A stretch of DNA of 64,000 bases from Fragilaria crotonensis (Eukaryota > Bacillariophyta > Fragilariophyceae > Fragilariales > Fragilariaceae), in NCBI GenBank assembly GCA_022925895.1, contig JAKSYS010000300.1:1-64000 (forward strand), read 5' to 3'. Every line of letters begins with the position of its first letter. Position 1 is the stretch's first letter. Below are positions 32,960-45,689 of this stretch, piece by piece. The position numbers and the translations under genes are program-made. The notes under the pieces are model-generated. The model did not search any database and was not told the origin of the DNA. It saw only the letters and a list, made by a program, of their open reading frames with translations.

Positions 32960-35200
32960 GAGACCATTCGAGCCACGAAGGAGTGGACCGATCCAGCCGG
33001 GTCAATAATGTATAAAAGCAGTTTTCTCGGAGTGTTAATGGTCAATTTTGGGTCTGTCCGGTACTTCATTTTGCAATATCTCGACCAATTCCTGAAATGA
33101 CGATAGAGGCATGCACTTTGTCATTTTGTGTATTGTGGACTACCATGTAGTTCACGCCTTCATTGTTGTTTCAGGTAGCTAGTGGTGGAGATATTGCAAA
33201 ATGAAATTCCAGACTGCAATCTATGGACCGTTAGATGCTCTGAACAAAAATATGAATAAAAATATCACCTGATCCAAAAAATCGAACACCTAAGTAGATT
33301 AAAGAAAAACTGTAAAAAGACGGGCAAACTTTTATATAAAAATGAAATCATAACCTAAAATCGGTCCAGTCCTTTGTGGCCCGAATGTTCTCTAGTGTTG
33401 AGGTAGATATACCAGCACTGTATCAGAGGTGATATATTCTGACAGAAATACTGTACAGATACAGTATACGCCGGAGTACTGCTGCCATACTTTGATCACA
33501 ATTCATACTTATACAGTTTGTCAAGGAGCCACCAGATGACACAACGCAACAATCCCATTTCCTTCGTTCAATACCCCACACTCATTGTATTGGTTATTGA
33601 CTACTCCGTCCTACAAGTCACTGAGCAATTAGTCCGCCCTCTGTCATATAATTGAGAAAAAAGAAAATTCTGGCATTTCAGCAACGCACCATTGTGCTTG
33701 TTGTCCTCACAACAACACAAAAGAATCATGGTTTTAATATCATGCTGAATACTGTTGTACTATGCCTTTGAATACTCGTGTAGATGTTTAGATGTTTTCA
33801 ACGGTGTCAAGATTCTAAATAATGCAAAACAGCAGTGCCAAAAAATGCAGAATGCCCTTCAATCTCAAGCCACCCCAGGTAGTTTCTCTTTGTCCATTAT
33901 TAAATACTTGACTCAGCAATTGGGGAATTATTTCTTCAGTTTGTCCGTGTTTAACTGCGAGGGGGGGAGCACACAGTTGAAGGTGTGAATGCAAATAAAA
34001 AGGAAGGATACGATTAGCTATGGTCATGATGAAATGAAGATTGTGTTCATGTATGAAAACTGATGGATCAATAGTACTGTTCCTCAGTCTACCAGTCTTG
34101 TCAACATGTGCAGAAATATGCCACTGCCAGCCTTGTACACTGAAATCACCAAAAGACACACTCACTATTGCAAACAAGCAGGTACTTGAGTATATGCATC
34201 GGTGTACTCCTGAACTCCAGTACACCAGTCCAAGCAGTCACGGTATCATGAGCGACTTCACATGAACACTATAGAAAGGTACAAGTTAAGACGTTCCAGG
34301 TCTCCACAATACGCATTACTACAGCATGTACTGCTGTGACCTGCCAAGCAACAAGACCACAGAAACACACATGAAATACTACTAGTAGTGGGACAACACT
34401 TTAGACTCTTTACGCTTTATAGATTCTCAGCCAGTGGTGTGCAACAATGCTGTGATTGTTTCAGACTACTCCCATCAATCCTGCCAAACCTCTTGGTCTC
34501 ACCAACTGATCTCACTTCTTGAAGGTTACATCTTGGTTGTTCTCGTGCTTCAGCCACCTCAATCCACTCATCCTCATTGGTTAGATGGTGTGTACTACTA
34601 GAAGCAATGTTGATTCCTTTCATTTACATTGTGCAAGTTAATCTTGCATGTTGGACTCTGTCCATAGGAGTTTGTCTTCCACTCAGCCACATGATATTGT
34701 TCTTGAAGGAATTTTCCAGATGTGGAAGATTCCTCACGACTGTCGGTCGTGCGTACTGTAGACTGTATGCATACCCCAGCAGTCATCGATTTGTACTTGG
34801 TACAAGTACTAGTACCGGTAAGGCGAACTGATTGCGGAGATTTGTCGCTAATCCTCGAAAGGGATACGGATATATGCCTGCGACCTGGTACCACGGTTTT
34901 GTAGTACGATAGTACGATACATGGTACTGTAGTACTTGTAATTGCATGATGTATGACAGTGTGACACAATGAATCAGTCGCCGTCCAACGCAGGCTTGTG
35001 ATCCCTGCGATATTGTGATATTTGATTGATCACTGATCACAGTATCACCGATCACATGCTCACACACTTATTTCGGATCACTCATCACTCCAGATTCCAA
35101 CACTAATCGCGACTCGAGACTGAGACGCCAGACCAAAACAAACTCTAATAAATAACCTCAGCAGGGTGTATCTGGGATAGAGTCAGTGGATTCGCCAACC
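32960..35200. other. Gene-free intergenic stretch with a foldback
   Basis: About 2.2 kb. A foldback pairs 33052-33087 with 33183-33214 (core ttcattttgcaatatctc). From ~34740 to 35080 the sequence is rich in gtac words and short gatcac repeats. No supported gene. Confidence 0.5.
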
Positions 35201-37473
35201 ATGATTGTAATCAATATACTGCTTCTCCTCCTGGTCAACTCCATGCCGAACTCGATCGCATTCTTGCTGCCCAAACCACAGATGAGACCATTATCGCCGC
35301 AAGCAACAAGCGGAGGTGAAGGGGGAGGGATCTTTTATGATGGGCCGCCGCATGAGTATGCAGATCAGGAACGGCCGTCACCAAGTTCCACCTTCGATCT
35401 TTCGACGAGCGTCAAGAAATCACAGCAGAAGGATGTCGTTGTGATCGGTGGAGGTCTCGCTGGCTTGTCCGCAGCCCTCTATTTGTCTCAAATAGATCCG
35501 ACTCGTCACATTACCATCTTGGAGCGTGAAACGCAACAAAGAACAACAGTGGCATCCTTTGCCGCTGCTGGAATGTTGGCCCCACAATCCGAGCGTCTGC
35601 CTGTCGGACCGCTCTTGGATCTTTGCATCGCTTCTCGTCAGTGTTACCGCGACTTTGTCGATTTGGTTGAGGGCTTGGCGCAAGAATCTGGCGAGGAAGG
35701 CAAGCAATACTTAACCTATGGCGATGGGAAAGTTGGATACATGGCATCTGGAGGCTTCCTTGCCCCTGCGTTCGCTGGTGATTCCGTCGCAACTTGGTCC
35801 CCTCCTGATAGCACGGCGAAGTGGCTCGACGCAACTCAAGTTAGAGAACTTGAACCGTGTCTCAGTCCAGACGTGTCTGGAGGTTGGTGGTTCCCAGAGG
35901 ATGCTAGTGTCGACGCAAGGCGACTCACTTGCGCGTTGAGGGCTGCATGTGTTGCTTCGGGGTAGAGATCAAGATCGGAGAACAATTTGAGGTCAGCTCC
36001 TTGGACCTTCTCGATGGCGAATGTCGAGGCTTGTATTTGGCTGGTGGCAAATACTTGAAAACCAAGGCAGTGCTTGTAGCAAATGGATCGTGGATGCGTC
36101 AGCTACTTCCGATACCGGTCGAACCTCACAAGGGGCAATCGTTGTCACTTAGGATGCCTGCAGACAAGCCTCCCTTGTTGAAGCGAGTCTTGTTTGCTCA
36201 GGACTCTTACATTGTGCCCAAGGCTGATGGCCGAATTGTTGTGGGCGCAACTGTTGAGGCTGGTTCGTTTGATCCGAATGTGACTCCAGCAGGCATAATG
36301 CACATTCTGCATCATGCCATGCAATTGGTGCCTGGTTTGGCTGATTTGCCCATCGAGGAATCGTGGGTTGGCCTTCGACCCACGACGCCAGACAAGGGAC
36401 CGATTCTGGGAAAGACATCGTGGAGCAATCTCTTTCTGGCGGGAGGGTATTGGCGAAATGGTGTTTTGCTAGCTCCCAAAACAGGCCAAATGATCGCGCA
36501 ACTAATTGCTGGTCAGGAGCTCAGTTCCAGCGACCAAGCCTTGCTGGAGGCCTTTTCCTGGGACCGCTTCACTACTCCTGAAGGCAGCAAAAAAATGGAA
36601 ATGAATGCTAGATTTGCGGCATCTATGCACCCAGTTCATCGGAGAACTGTCGGTGCTGGAGTGTCCGCTGCAGTGGGGACAGAATTGGGGTCGTATTCTA
36701 CAGCCAGATCAGCAAGAGATGAACGTGCAAGAGACAGAGCTTCTCTTTTTGGAGATGTGGAGGATTCATTGGAGAAGGCAGCCCGGATGGGTACAGAGGA
36801 CGCCACCGCTTTTAGCGGGTACGAACGGCAACCGTCGTCAAATGCTCCGGAGTTGCGAAGACTCCGACAATCTGAAAGTCGTCCTTTTCCTGAGAACCAA
36901 TACATTGCTTCGTTACAAACGGCCGCTACGACGGCATTTGATGGATCGCCCGATGCGTACACGGTAAAGGCTGAAGATTTTGAGGACGATTTGTCCGCTG
37001 TCTACAACTCTATCAAAGAAAACAAGGCCTCGCGTGATATCGAAATGGGAATTGCAGAGGAGAAAGATAGACCTGACCCTGGGTTCCGCATCTATTATGC
37101 CGATCCCTTAACTGGCGATCGCCGCGAAATTCCACCATACACGCCTCTAGGTGACATTGAGGCTCTGTTGGCTGGTGATAAATCAACAGCTCGATCCTCT
37201 ACCGACTTGAACCATTCTGAAGAGCAGCCCCTGTCGACGGGAAACAAGGATGAACGAAACGGCCACGAGAAGCCGATTGGTGTGCTATCAGATTTGAATA
37301 CTCCCGAGAATTCCCTTGATGGGTATTCGGCAATCCAAGAGGCCAATTCTCGTGCCTCGAGAAGCGCCGAGTTGGACGCAATGCGAGCTGCGCGCCAACT
37401 GAATCGTGGTACAAGTGATGTTGACGTCTCCAAAATCGGCGTTCGTCGTCCGAAAGACCTGGGTTTGCAGTGA
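35201..37473 (+). CDS. thiO: ThiO-type glycine oxidase, plastid-targeted, with C-terminal extension
   Basis: FAD-dependent oxidation of glycine to the imine used for the thiazole of thiamine, by family. The ATG at 35201 starts a signal peptide ending N-S-I-A-F, a plastid motif. The Rossmann motif VVVIGGGLAGLSAALYL lies at about residues 78-95; ASFAAAGMLAP and the C-terminal FAD motif RPTTPDKGP and GGYWRNGVLLAP are typical of ThiO. The frame breaks at the G run 35959-35962; one extra G joins the halves (VASG|VEIKIGEQF). After the catalytic domain a ~300-residue charged, Ser/Arg/Glu-rich extension follows, which bacterial ThiO lacks. It contains DPGFRIYYADPLTGDRREIP but no domain I recognise. 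No ThiG or ThiS lies nearby. Confidence 0.88.
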
Positions 37474-38237
37474 TTAAGCCGCATGTATTGAGATGCCTCC
37501 TGTACAATGCGTTGCTTGTCGACAAGGAAGCTAAATGCTGCAGCGATATTGGTATTCATTTAATCTTCCAATATCACGGTCTTCGTAGGAAATCGTAACT
37601 CCTGTGATTTAGACCTACTCTAGAGCATACAATCCGCTGATGTCCAAAATGTAGGCATATAGTGAGGGAGAACTTTAATTCAGGCAGATTGCCGTACTGG
37701 AATGTCGCATACTGGAAGATCCCGATGACTTTGCCGAGATACAATTCTACCTGGGTACTGAGTGCTAAACGGGGGGGAAACGCTGCAAACTCAACACATT
37801 GGATGTTCCGCGTTTTGTCTTTATCTCGGTGATTTCCTTTGGGGATGCATCCGCATGGTGGGGTGATATCAGATGCATCATCCTGTACATCGGAGACAAG
37901 GTCATTGCAGCACCCTCATCGCCAAAGGGGCTGATGGATGGATGCGTCGTGGTCGGTTTGTGTCTTAGTACAAGGCCTATGATAAATTCACGCATAAAGT
38001 AGTGGGGGAGCTTGACTCATTTAGCAAAGTGATAATAATGTGGCTACAACAGTATCGGCTTTTACAATACATTATGACAATTCGTGAGCCCGCTGTTGTG
38101 CGGCCAACTGTGGCTGCATCGCCGTCGCTTCAGGGGTCTGTGATAGATGCTGCGACTGATGATGGTGGTTGTTGGTGCTGCGATTACGTTCCGATGGCGA
38201 ATGTGCTGGGGGCGGCAACACAAGCATCGACGACGAG
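37474..38237. other. Gene-free 3' region
   Basis: 760 bp between ThiO and the convergent small gene. Short frames only; no repeat noted. Confidence 0.5.
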
Positions 38238-38648
38238 TTACCCGCCACCCGCCCCAGCATTGGTCTTGTTCCGTTCTTGCATTTTCTTTTGAAAGCGTGT
38301 CAAGTAGTACCTTTCAGCTCGCGTCCAATACTGGTCTCCCACCGTTGCTCTCAATCTTGTCTCCATACATTCGGCAATAGACTCGTATCCCGGTTCTTTC
38401 TTTCTGCTTTTGTCGGTGCAGTCCCGGATGACATGTCTGGCCTGGGCGTGCACTTGTGGATCTTTTTGTTCTATGTACTTCATTAGAACTCGCACAAACA
38501 TGATAAAATCTTCCTTATTCTTTCGCTTTTGCAGGTCATCGCCTTCCAGGTGACCATCACTGAGTGAGCACGCGGCCAAAGCTCTTTCAAGACCATAGCC
38601 GTCATCAGACGATTTGTCATCTCCAGCGCTCATGCGGATGTCCTCCAT
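38238..38648 (-). CDS. Small helical protein of unknown function
   Basis: 136 residues from a true ATG (MEDIRMSAGDDKSS). An acidic N-terminus is followed by a predicted helical module at about residues 45-125: EDFIMFVRVLMKYIEQKDP, VHAQARHVIRDC, YESIAECMETRLRATVG, DQYWTRAERYYLTRF. I have the impression of a lineage-specific diatom family of similar proteins, but I cannot name it or give a function. Possibly a KIX-like or other three-helix protein-interaction module; that is a guess. The start lies only 55 bp from the left end of the TA-flanked element, which may have replaced its promoter. Confidence 0.65.
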   Translation of the reverse strand: MEDIRMSAGDDKSSDDGYGLERALAACSLSDGHLEGDDLQKRKNKEDFIMFVRVLMKYIEQKDPQVHAQARHVIRDCTDKSRKKEPGYESIAECMETRLRATVGDQYWTRAERYYLTRFQKKMQERNKTNAGAGGG

Positions 38649-38704
38649 GTTTCGTTCGGTTCAATAAATTCACCAACAAGAAAAAATGTACTCCTACACT
38701 CCTA

Positions 38705-41700
38705 TGGCTGGGTGCATCGCAATTCGCAATGCTCGGAATAGTAGGATGACATAGAATTCGGTATAGAAAAATTATGCATCCACATTTTCAAAGTATGACA
38801 TCAGCAAATCTTTGTGATCAAAGAACGATTGCCAGATGTGCGTATGCATATGCCACAAAAAAGATCTTTCCATTGTTCTTGTTGTTTTGCTCTTTGCAAT
38901 GGTTGCTTCTCCTTCGCTTCTATTCTTCGTTCGTTAAGTCTATGAACGTTGCCTTGCAGAAGCTGTGGTCGAAATCAGGGCACAACGATGTGTTTTGAAG
39001 CGTTTGACAAGCTTCTCCGTCTTGATGGGATCTGTCGTGAGCGCACTTTCGTTTGTTCTGGCACTTTCTCTCCCTGTCGTTCGCACCAAATCATGTAGTA
39101 AGCACAGATGTATGCCCGTGCTCGTCTTGAAAAAGTCTGATTCGCTCCGTCACTAACACCCCGCCCTTCTCCCTCGACAGACACTCTCTGACAACGGATT
39201 TAAAGTTGTCTTTGCCTCGCTTCTGTTTCAAGGACACACGGCGGTAACTGTTTTGGCACACCCCAGGAATACTCGATTCCCTCTCCTGCAAGCTCGCAGT
39301 GGCATTTGGGTGTCCGATCAACAAGAACACCCATCTCCCTTCCCATTGACTGAAGAAGTGTCTCCTCCTCCTCGAAATCAAGGCAGCTGGCCATCAAAGA
39401 CTTCAAGGCAAAGGTTTTGTCAACAACGCCGTATCCATTTTGCCTTCCATTGATCGTGTACTCTGAAAGTCTTGTTTCATCGACAATTCCGCGTTCCCAA
39501 AGAACCTGTAGGAGGCCTTTTGGTTTTCCTCCCACCCCTCAACAACTATCTGTGATGTCTCCCGAATCGGTAAGCCATGCTCTTGTGCAATGGCTTGTAT
39601 TGCTGCTTTCTTGCCTTTGGCACTGACTCCTCGTTCCTTCTTCAGTACTTTAAGCAGCTCGTCCTTTGTGAACTCTCGCGTTTTCCTCCTCAAGAATTCG
39701 ATCATGGCAAGTTTCTTCCCGTTGCACCTCTGTCATCCAAAAGGACCGGCTTCCAATGGACTGAACACCATTGATTGCGTGTCTCCAACTTGCAGTTTTG
39801 GTGAGTGTGGACCGAGATATCCTTGACTTTGCTTTATCGTTGTCTCGCGCATTTTCTCTGCGCTCGTCCCCGAAGCTTCTCGACATCTTCTCCACATTCA
39901 ACCCGTCCTCGTTGTCGATCGTGACCACAGGAGTGGTCGAATAAGAATAGGAAGTCGTACTGTGGATACTTGACATTGAGGATGTCCACGCAATCCTCAA
40001 GCTGCAGCACCATGTGCTGATATGTCCAGTAGCCGTCAGCATTTTGTCCGTACTCAAATTCCCGAATGAAAGGAGAAGTCGTAAGTGGTTCCTTGTATTC
40101 CGTTTTTCTTGTGTCCATTGCTGCTTGTGTGTCACGATACTTAACCCCTTGTTGACATCTGTTCACTTCTGATAGGTCTGACTCCGTCGTATCAAGACCA
40201 AATCCAAATTCCCTGGATTGAAAAGCCAAAATCATTATCCCAAGACCATCATCCTTCAGACGAATGAAAGTTTCTCTGTTGGGGCCATACCATTGTTTAG
40301 ACGGCATCAGGAACTGTTTGAATCTGCATTTGTCATGCCCGAAGATTATTAATGGCTTCAACGATGAATCGAAGCGGACGGAGAGGTTACCACCGAAGTC
40401 AGTTGTCACTAGTTGCTGTAAGAGGGCCTTACTCTTTTCGGGTTCGAAGCTGTCGACATGGTATTCTCTCATTCGATCCCCGCTGCTGTTAAGGTAAGAG
40501 TAGCCGCTTCCTTTCGGTAGCATTTCATCTGTCTCAAGTTGTGCCGCCACAGGTTCTGTTACTTGCACCCAGCAATGCATCCTTCTTTCGTATGATAAGT
40601 AGCGTTGACAAAAATCCCATCTATATTGTACCGTGGCAGGTCGTTCGTGACCATCGACATAATATCCTTTGCGAGTTGGCTCATAGCGGAAGCCAAGGCG
40701 GACCATCCAACGGTAGACAGTTGAGGGCTTATGCAGGTAAGACCGTATCGCTTGAGGATAATCCTCAATTGCTTGTTGTATTGCTCTTTGTTGTTTGCCA
40801 TCATCGCTCTCACACTTTTCTCGGTCGAATCAAAAGGTCCATCACTAGGATTGGTAAGACTTTGTCGTGGATAAAGTCACTCAGCATTTCGATGCTGAGT
40901 GTGTCAAGGTTTTCCTTGCGTATTCTTTTATATTCGTACAGATGTCTGGATTTTGATGGAGAAATGGCGGAAGGTTCTTCTTTGCTGGTTGTGGAATGAC
41001 GAAGGTACGAGTCTCGCGGAAGCTACGATACCACTTGGATACGGTCTCATTGCGAGTGGCAAGTGTCAATCCTTGCCTTTGTAATTCACCAATCGTTTTC
41101 TCACAACATTTTTGCCACGTCCACCCGTTCATGTTCTCCCTTGCCAGGTGGAGTGCAAGGGCGAGATATTGTGCTTTTTGTTGTATAACCCATTTTTGAT
41201 GTTCCGTGACGTCGTCTTCGTTTAGCTCGTCAAGATTTCCGGCGACGGTGAGGAAAGCATTTGAACTTTTGTTGACGTCGCGAAGGGCTTTGATCTGGTT
41301 ATCAACGGCATCAAGAGTAGTCGACTCTGAGGCGAGCGGTCGGAAAAGTAATTTGGCTTCGGGAGAGTCCCAGTACGTTCGAGAAAAGGACGAGGACGAC
41401 GCGGAGATGCCAGCGATGAAGCAGTGTCTTCGCTACTTCCTATCATGGTGGCGACCTCATTTGTCATACATTCTGAGGCATCTTCTTCTCCTCGTTCTTC
41501 AGATGATGCCAAAACGGCATCATCGGGCGATGAAGTGGCGTCATCACTTGAGGATGATGATGGCGCCATGGAGCTCCCCCCATTCAACAATCTTCCGTGT
41601 TGGTTGCAACGTCGTCGTGTCCTCTTTGCTGCTATGCTGCTGCTGCTGAAAGTGCTGGGAGGACTAGTACTACGACAAGGAGAGGATGGCGATAGTTGTC

Positions 41701-42392
41701 GTTTTCTACTATCGTGCTGGTGAGGATTGCTGACTAGTTCTATGTCGACAAGTTCAGGTCATTGTCGGGTTGCTGGAGGGAGCAGCCGATTGACAGCAAT
41801 CGCTGCTCCCAAGCTGATGTATTGCCTGCCGTAGGAAGAGCTGGCGCCGTTGCTCCAGTCCTCTTAGTTATGTAAAAGTAGTAGGACGTCTTTGTCTCGC
41901 CTTGTCGTCATTGATGCTGGTTGTACATGTCTAGCTTTGTTCCGTTGCAAACCTCGATGTAGTTGGCATTATAGGAGCTGTTTTGATATGCCTTGTTTAT
42001 GCATCTCATCATGGCAACCAGGGTAAATTGAAGTCCATTGGAGCATGTATTCATGCAAAACGACGGCATTCAACCATATCTTGTGGAGCAAGGTTTTGCT
42101 GATGGCTGCATGATAGGAAGTGAGAATAAAATGACTCATTCCTCGCCTCTCGATGTACTTAGGCAATATCTCGCTCATACTGTTGATTGATGAGCTATAA
42201 CCGGTCGAGGTACGTCGAGCTGCATCAATCCTGTGGAGATATGGACGATCATCGTCGGACCATCAAGGCACGAGAAAGTGCGCCATTTTTTTGATCTCAT
42301 ACATGAATTAAAAGATAAGGTTGAGGTTTTGATGACGTTTTGTACCAGATCTACGTATTTCTACTATAAAGTTTTGGCCGCGCACCCAGCCA
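38705..42392. mobile_element. TA-flanked DNA transposon with DDE-type transposase gene
   Basis: 3,688 bp bounded by tggctgggtgc at the left (38705) and its complement at the right (ending 42392), each flanked by TA (38703-38704, 42393-42394), as in the Tc1/mariner-IS630 superfamily. It carries one long minus-strand gene. The right ~800 bp is non-coding. The terminal motif nearly equals that of the 31.4-kb element (tggctggatgc). Confidence 0.7.
39200..41590 (-). CDS. DDE-type transposase-like protein, multiply frameshifted
   Basis: Pieces in order on the minus strand: a Ser/Asp-rich N-terminus (41590-41222), QQKAQYLALALHLARENMNG (about 41190-41130), then WTWQKCCEKTIGELQRQG (41132-40881), NNKEQYNKQLRIILKRYG (40813-40559), the catalytic part (40706-39834), and two overlapping C-terminal frames (39705-39403, 39535-39200). 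Acidic motifs in the catalytic part are FGHDKCRFKQF and FLFDHSCGHDRQR, with VLQLEDCVDIL between; I read these as DDE residues. The family recurs in diatoms and some fungi as large hypothetical proteins; I do not have a formal name for it. At least four frame changes occur. Given the window's error pattern I cannot say whether the gene is dead. Confidence 0.65.
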
Positions 42393-42649
42393 TACTACAG
42401 GACATCCGGAATTCCTTCTGCTTCCACACCCTGAATTTTAGGTAGATCAGACACCTAAAAATGAAAATAAAGTAGTGTAGGTGCGGCACACACCCCACAT
42501 GTTCAATGCACAGAAAAGCAGGTATACGTACATTTTACTCGACAAAATTGAGCTAGTACAGTAATTACATGTGATCGCATCATAAATTTCACATTAACTT
42601 ATGTCGCTAACACCAACTCTAACTCCCAAAGCGAATATCATTGCTGGAG

Positions 42650-44480
42650 CTTCTGTCAATGATTCCTAGGCTATTGATGATGGAGTAATGCCCGTTTTGG
42701 ATTTTTTCAAAATCCAAAATTCATTGAGTATTGATCATTTTAGTGTATTATTTTGGTAGCATTTTGGGATCATAATTGAATCTCCAAGAAGTCAATGAGC
42801 ATAAAAGGTTGAGAAGATCTCAGGATGCCATCAATACAATCCATACACACTCAACAAAACACAGCAGCACAATTCTGTGTAATATTAATGTCTGACCGCA
42901 GAATATCCATTTAAGTGAAAACCCTATGTAAGCAATTGTGGCAAATTAAGTATTGAATTGCACAGTAGTTAATGAGTATATAAACCCACTACAATCAAAG
43001 GATGCCGTCGGTATCATCCATGTAAACTTGACAAACTCTGGCAGAACATTTTTCTACATCTCCAATGCAGCCCTCAGATTTTGCATTACAAAGTGGACCC
43101 CGCACCCTGTATATTTGGGGCTTGTGCACTGACTTGTGTTTCAACCAATAAGTAAGCTCACTACAAACATTCCTAGGGTGTCAAAACATTTCTGATATAC
43201 GCTTAATAGTGCTTGACAGAAGATTTGTTCTGTAACCCAATGCAGCTCTCAGATTTTGCATTACAAAGCAGACTCTGCACCCTGCATATTTGGGGCCTGT
43301 GCACTGACTTGTGTTTCAACCAATATGTAAGCTCACTACAAACAATGCTAGGGTGTCAAAACATTTCTGATATACCCTCAACAATCCTTGACAGAAGATT
43401 TGTTCTGCATCTCCAATGCAGCCCTCAGATTTTGCAATACAAAGGGGACCCTGCACCCTGTACATTTGGGGCTTGTGCATTGACTTGTGATTCAACTGAT
43501 GAGTAAGCTCACAAAAAATCCAAGCGTGTCATGAACATCACCAATGCAACTGAAAGAAATATTGACAGGACAATCTCCTGCATCTCCAAGTCTGACCGCA
43601 GAATATGAATTTAAGTGGTAACCGCCAATCTGCAAAGTTGTGTACCGGGTTTTGCATACTGACTTGCGCAACAGTCAGTTTGTATTGAAAGCTGTTTGAA
43701 TCAATTAGTGTCAACAAAGCAACCAAAGAAAATTGAACAAACACTGACAGAATAACTTCTTCATGTCCATAACTGACTACAGTTTTTGCATGTGAGCACG
43801 GATCCCACACCTTGTAAGCAAGTGTGGATTTGCTTGTGCATTGAGTTTACCAGAAGTCACTTACCATCAATGGGTGTCATCAATACCACAACCAATACAA
43901 ACTCAACAAATCTTGACCAGATTTTTCCATTTCCCATTTTTCCATTTCCCAGGTTGACCACAGGATTTGCATCTACTTAACTAGGATCCCACACCCAAAA
44001 TAGGGATTTGTGCATTGAATTCAACTAGTGTTGATGGGTATGGATAGTACTGACAATCAAAGGGTGCTGTCAATACCCCCAATACACACTTAAGAAACCA
44101 TCATGACAGCTAGCTTTTCATTTCCAAAATGAGACTTTTGGCGTATTGTTTTGATAGCATCCTGTGATCATGCATTGAATCTTGTTCAAGAAGTCAATGA
44201 GCTTGGAAAGTGAATCGCTTCTAAGGATGCCATCAAAGAATACAAATCAATGCACACCAAGCAACCCACACCAGTATGATTTTGTTTTATCTTAATGTCT
44301 CCCTGCTGAATATCATCCATTCAAGTGGAAACCATCCAATGTGCTGCTATACTTGCAAATCACCCATTGAATTGCCCACGAGTCAATTGGTTGGCATATC
44401 CATTACAATCAATGGGTGCCATCACTACCACCAAAAAAGCTTCATAATTCCAGACAGAAGCATTTTTGCATCTCCATTTC
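42650..44480. repeat. ~175-bp satellite array, about ten units
   Basis: Three adjacent near-identical units start at 43064, 43239 and 43415 (aatgcagcyctcagattttgc; period 175-176). Diverged units extend on both sides, marked by recurring gatgccatcaa, cacactcaacaaa and ttgtgcattgaattcaac. Units around 42700-42920 resemble units around 44120-44330 more than their neighbours, an offset of ~1.4 kb, suggesting a higher-order repeat of eight units. Open frames inside are chance. Confidence 0.85.
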
Positions 44481-45660
44481 AATAAGATTGAACTGCCTGC
44501 GAAGGTGGCCCGTAAGAGACGCTAGAGTGCCAACAAATGAGTTGTCACACAAGAGTTATAAATTCGCTCGCTGCAAGACAAGATCAAGCTGGTGCAATGT
44601 ACACCAGACGCGATAGAATCCTGGTGGTAACGTGGCATTCCCAAACCGAGCCAACTCCGCGATACTGATCCGTCATGCTTGCGGCACCATCCGTTGTGAT
44701 AGAGACCATTCGGCACCTCCAATCAGGGACAAGGTTGTCTAATACTCTTGAGGCCAAATCACACATGCGTTCTCTGGTGTGACGCTCGCGCATTGGGATG
44801 GCCATTAAATGCAAGTTTGAAAGTACACCATTCCCGGAAACAACACAAATCCTCACATCTAGATATGAGGTATCACTTTTGTTTCCCCCATCAAGGGCAA
44901 TCAAGAAAGCCCATGAAGCATGGAAAGGCCGAGCGTTTTTTTTCATGTCTTGCATAACCCTTGAAGCTTGTCTGAACAAAAGTCCGCTTGCAATCATCTT
45001 TATGCATGAATAGAACTGCATCTTTGAGGAAACTGTGGCAATGTAGTGTTCCTTGCTGGCTGCTCTAGTAGTACCACCATCATCAACATCCTCTACAAGA
45101 GGCTCTCCTTCTTGTAGTTTGAACACCAACATAAATTGCTCCTTGGTCATTGTATCATCATCATCATCTGGATCATAGTGCATGTCACCAATGATTCCTT
45201 CCACTATGGGCTTGTCAATCCACACGTTGATACTCATTTCACTTGAAATGGGCCGCCTGAAGAACTTTGTGGCTTCTGCTACTTGTCTACTTCCGGCATT
45301 CTTACTCGCATCAAAGAATGACTCCTTTTCTCCTGACGGGAGGACATTATACTCCTCAAATCTCTCTGGATGCTGAGCAAGCATATGGGACTTCATGTGA
45401 TCTTGTTGCCATGGCTTTGTGAACAGCTTGATATTGGATCTTGGTCCTCGCCCATGATTGCTGCTCGCTTCTTTCCTGAATGCTCGAAAAAATTGACATT
45501 CTGCATAGCGAACAACGCCCGTTGCTTGCAGCATCCCGACCAGTCACACGAAGCCCATAAGCCTTCAACCACCGCTCATTGAATCGAGTTGGCTTTGCAA
45601 CCTTAATATTCTGCTTGCTGTTGGCCTGCATCCTGCATTTGCTTGACAACAACTTATGCA
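44450..45660 (-). pseudogene. hAT-like transposase remnant abutting the satellite
   Basis: Minus-strand frames read, in order: KPTRFNERWLKAYGLRV (about 45620-45560), a BED-like zinc-finger segment with YAECQFFRAFRKEA and KPWQQDHMKSHMLAQHPERF (from 45534; the second Cys of the expected C-x2-C is replaced by Phe), then VSITTDGAASMTDQYRG (near 44680). After a shift it continues GFYRVWCTLHQLDLVLQRAN, then a stop and SFVGTLASLTGHLRRQFNLI up to about 44460, where it meets the satellite unit. The DGAASMT and LHQLDL motifs are typical of hAT-type transposases. With several shifts, a stop and no C-terminal dimerisation domain, it is a truncated relic. Confidence 0.65.
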
Positions 45661-45689
45661 GCAATGCTTGCATGAATAAGCAACTCAAG

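Noticed and set aside
42650-44480. Tandem units considered as a CRISPR array
   Set aside because: Units are ~175 bp and diverge throughout with no conserved short repeat plus unique spacers, in a eukaryotic genome; it is a satellite.
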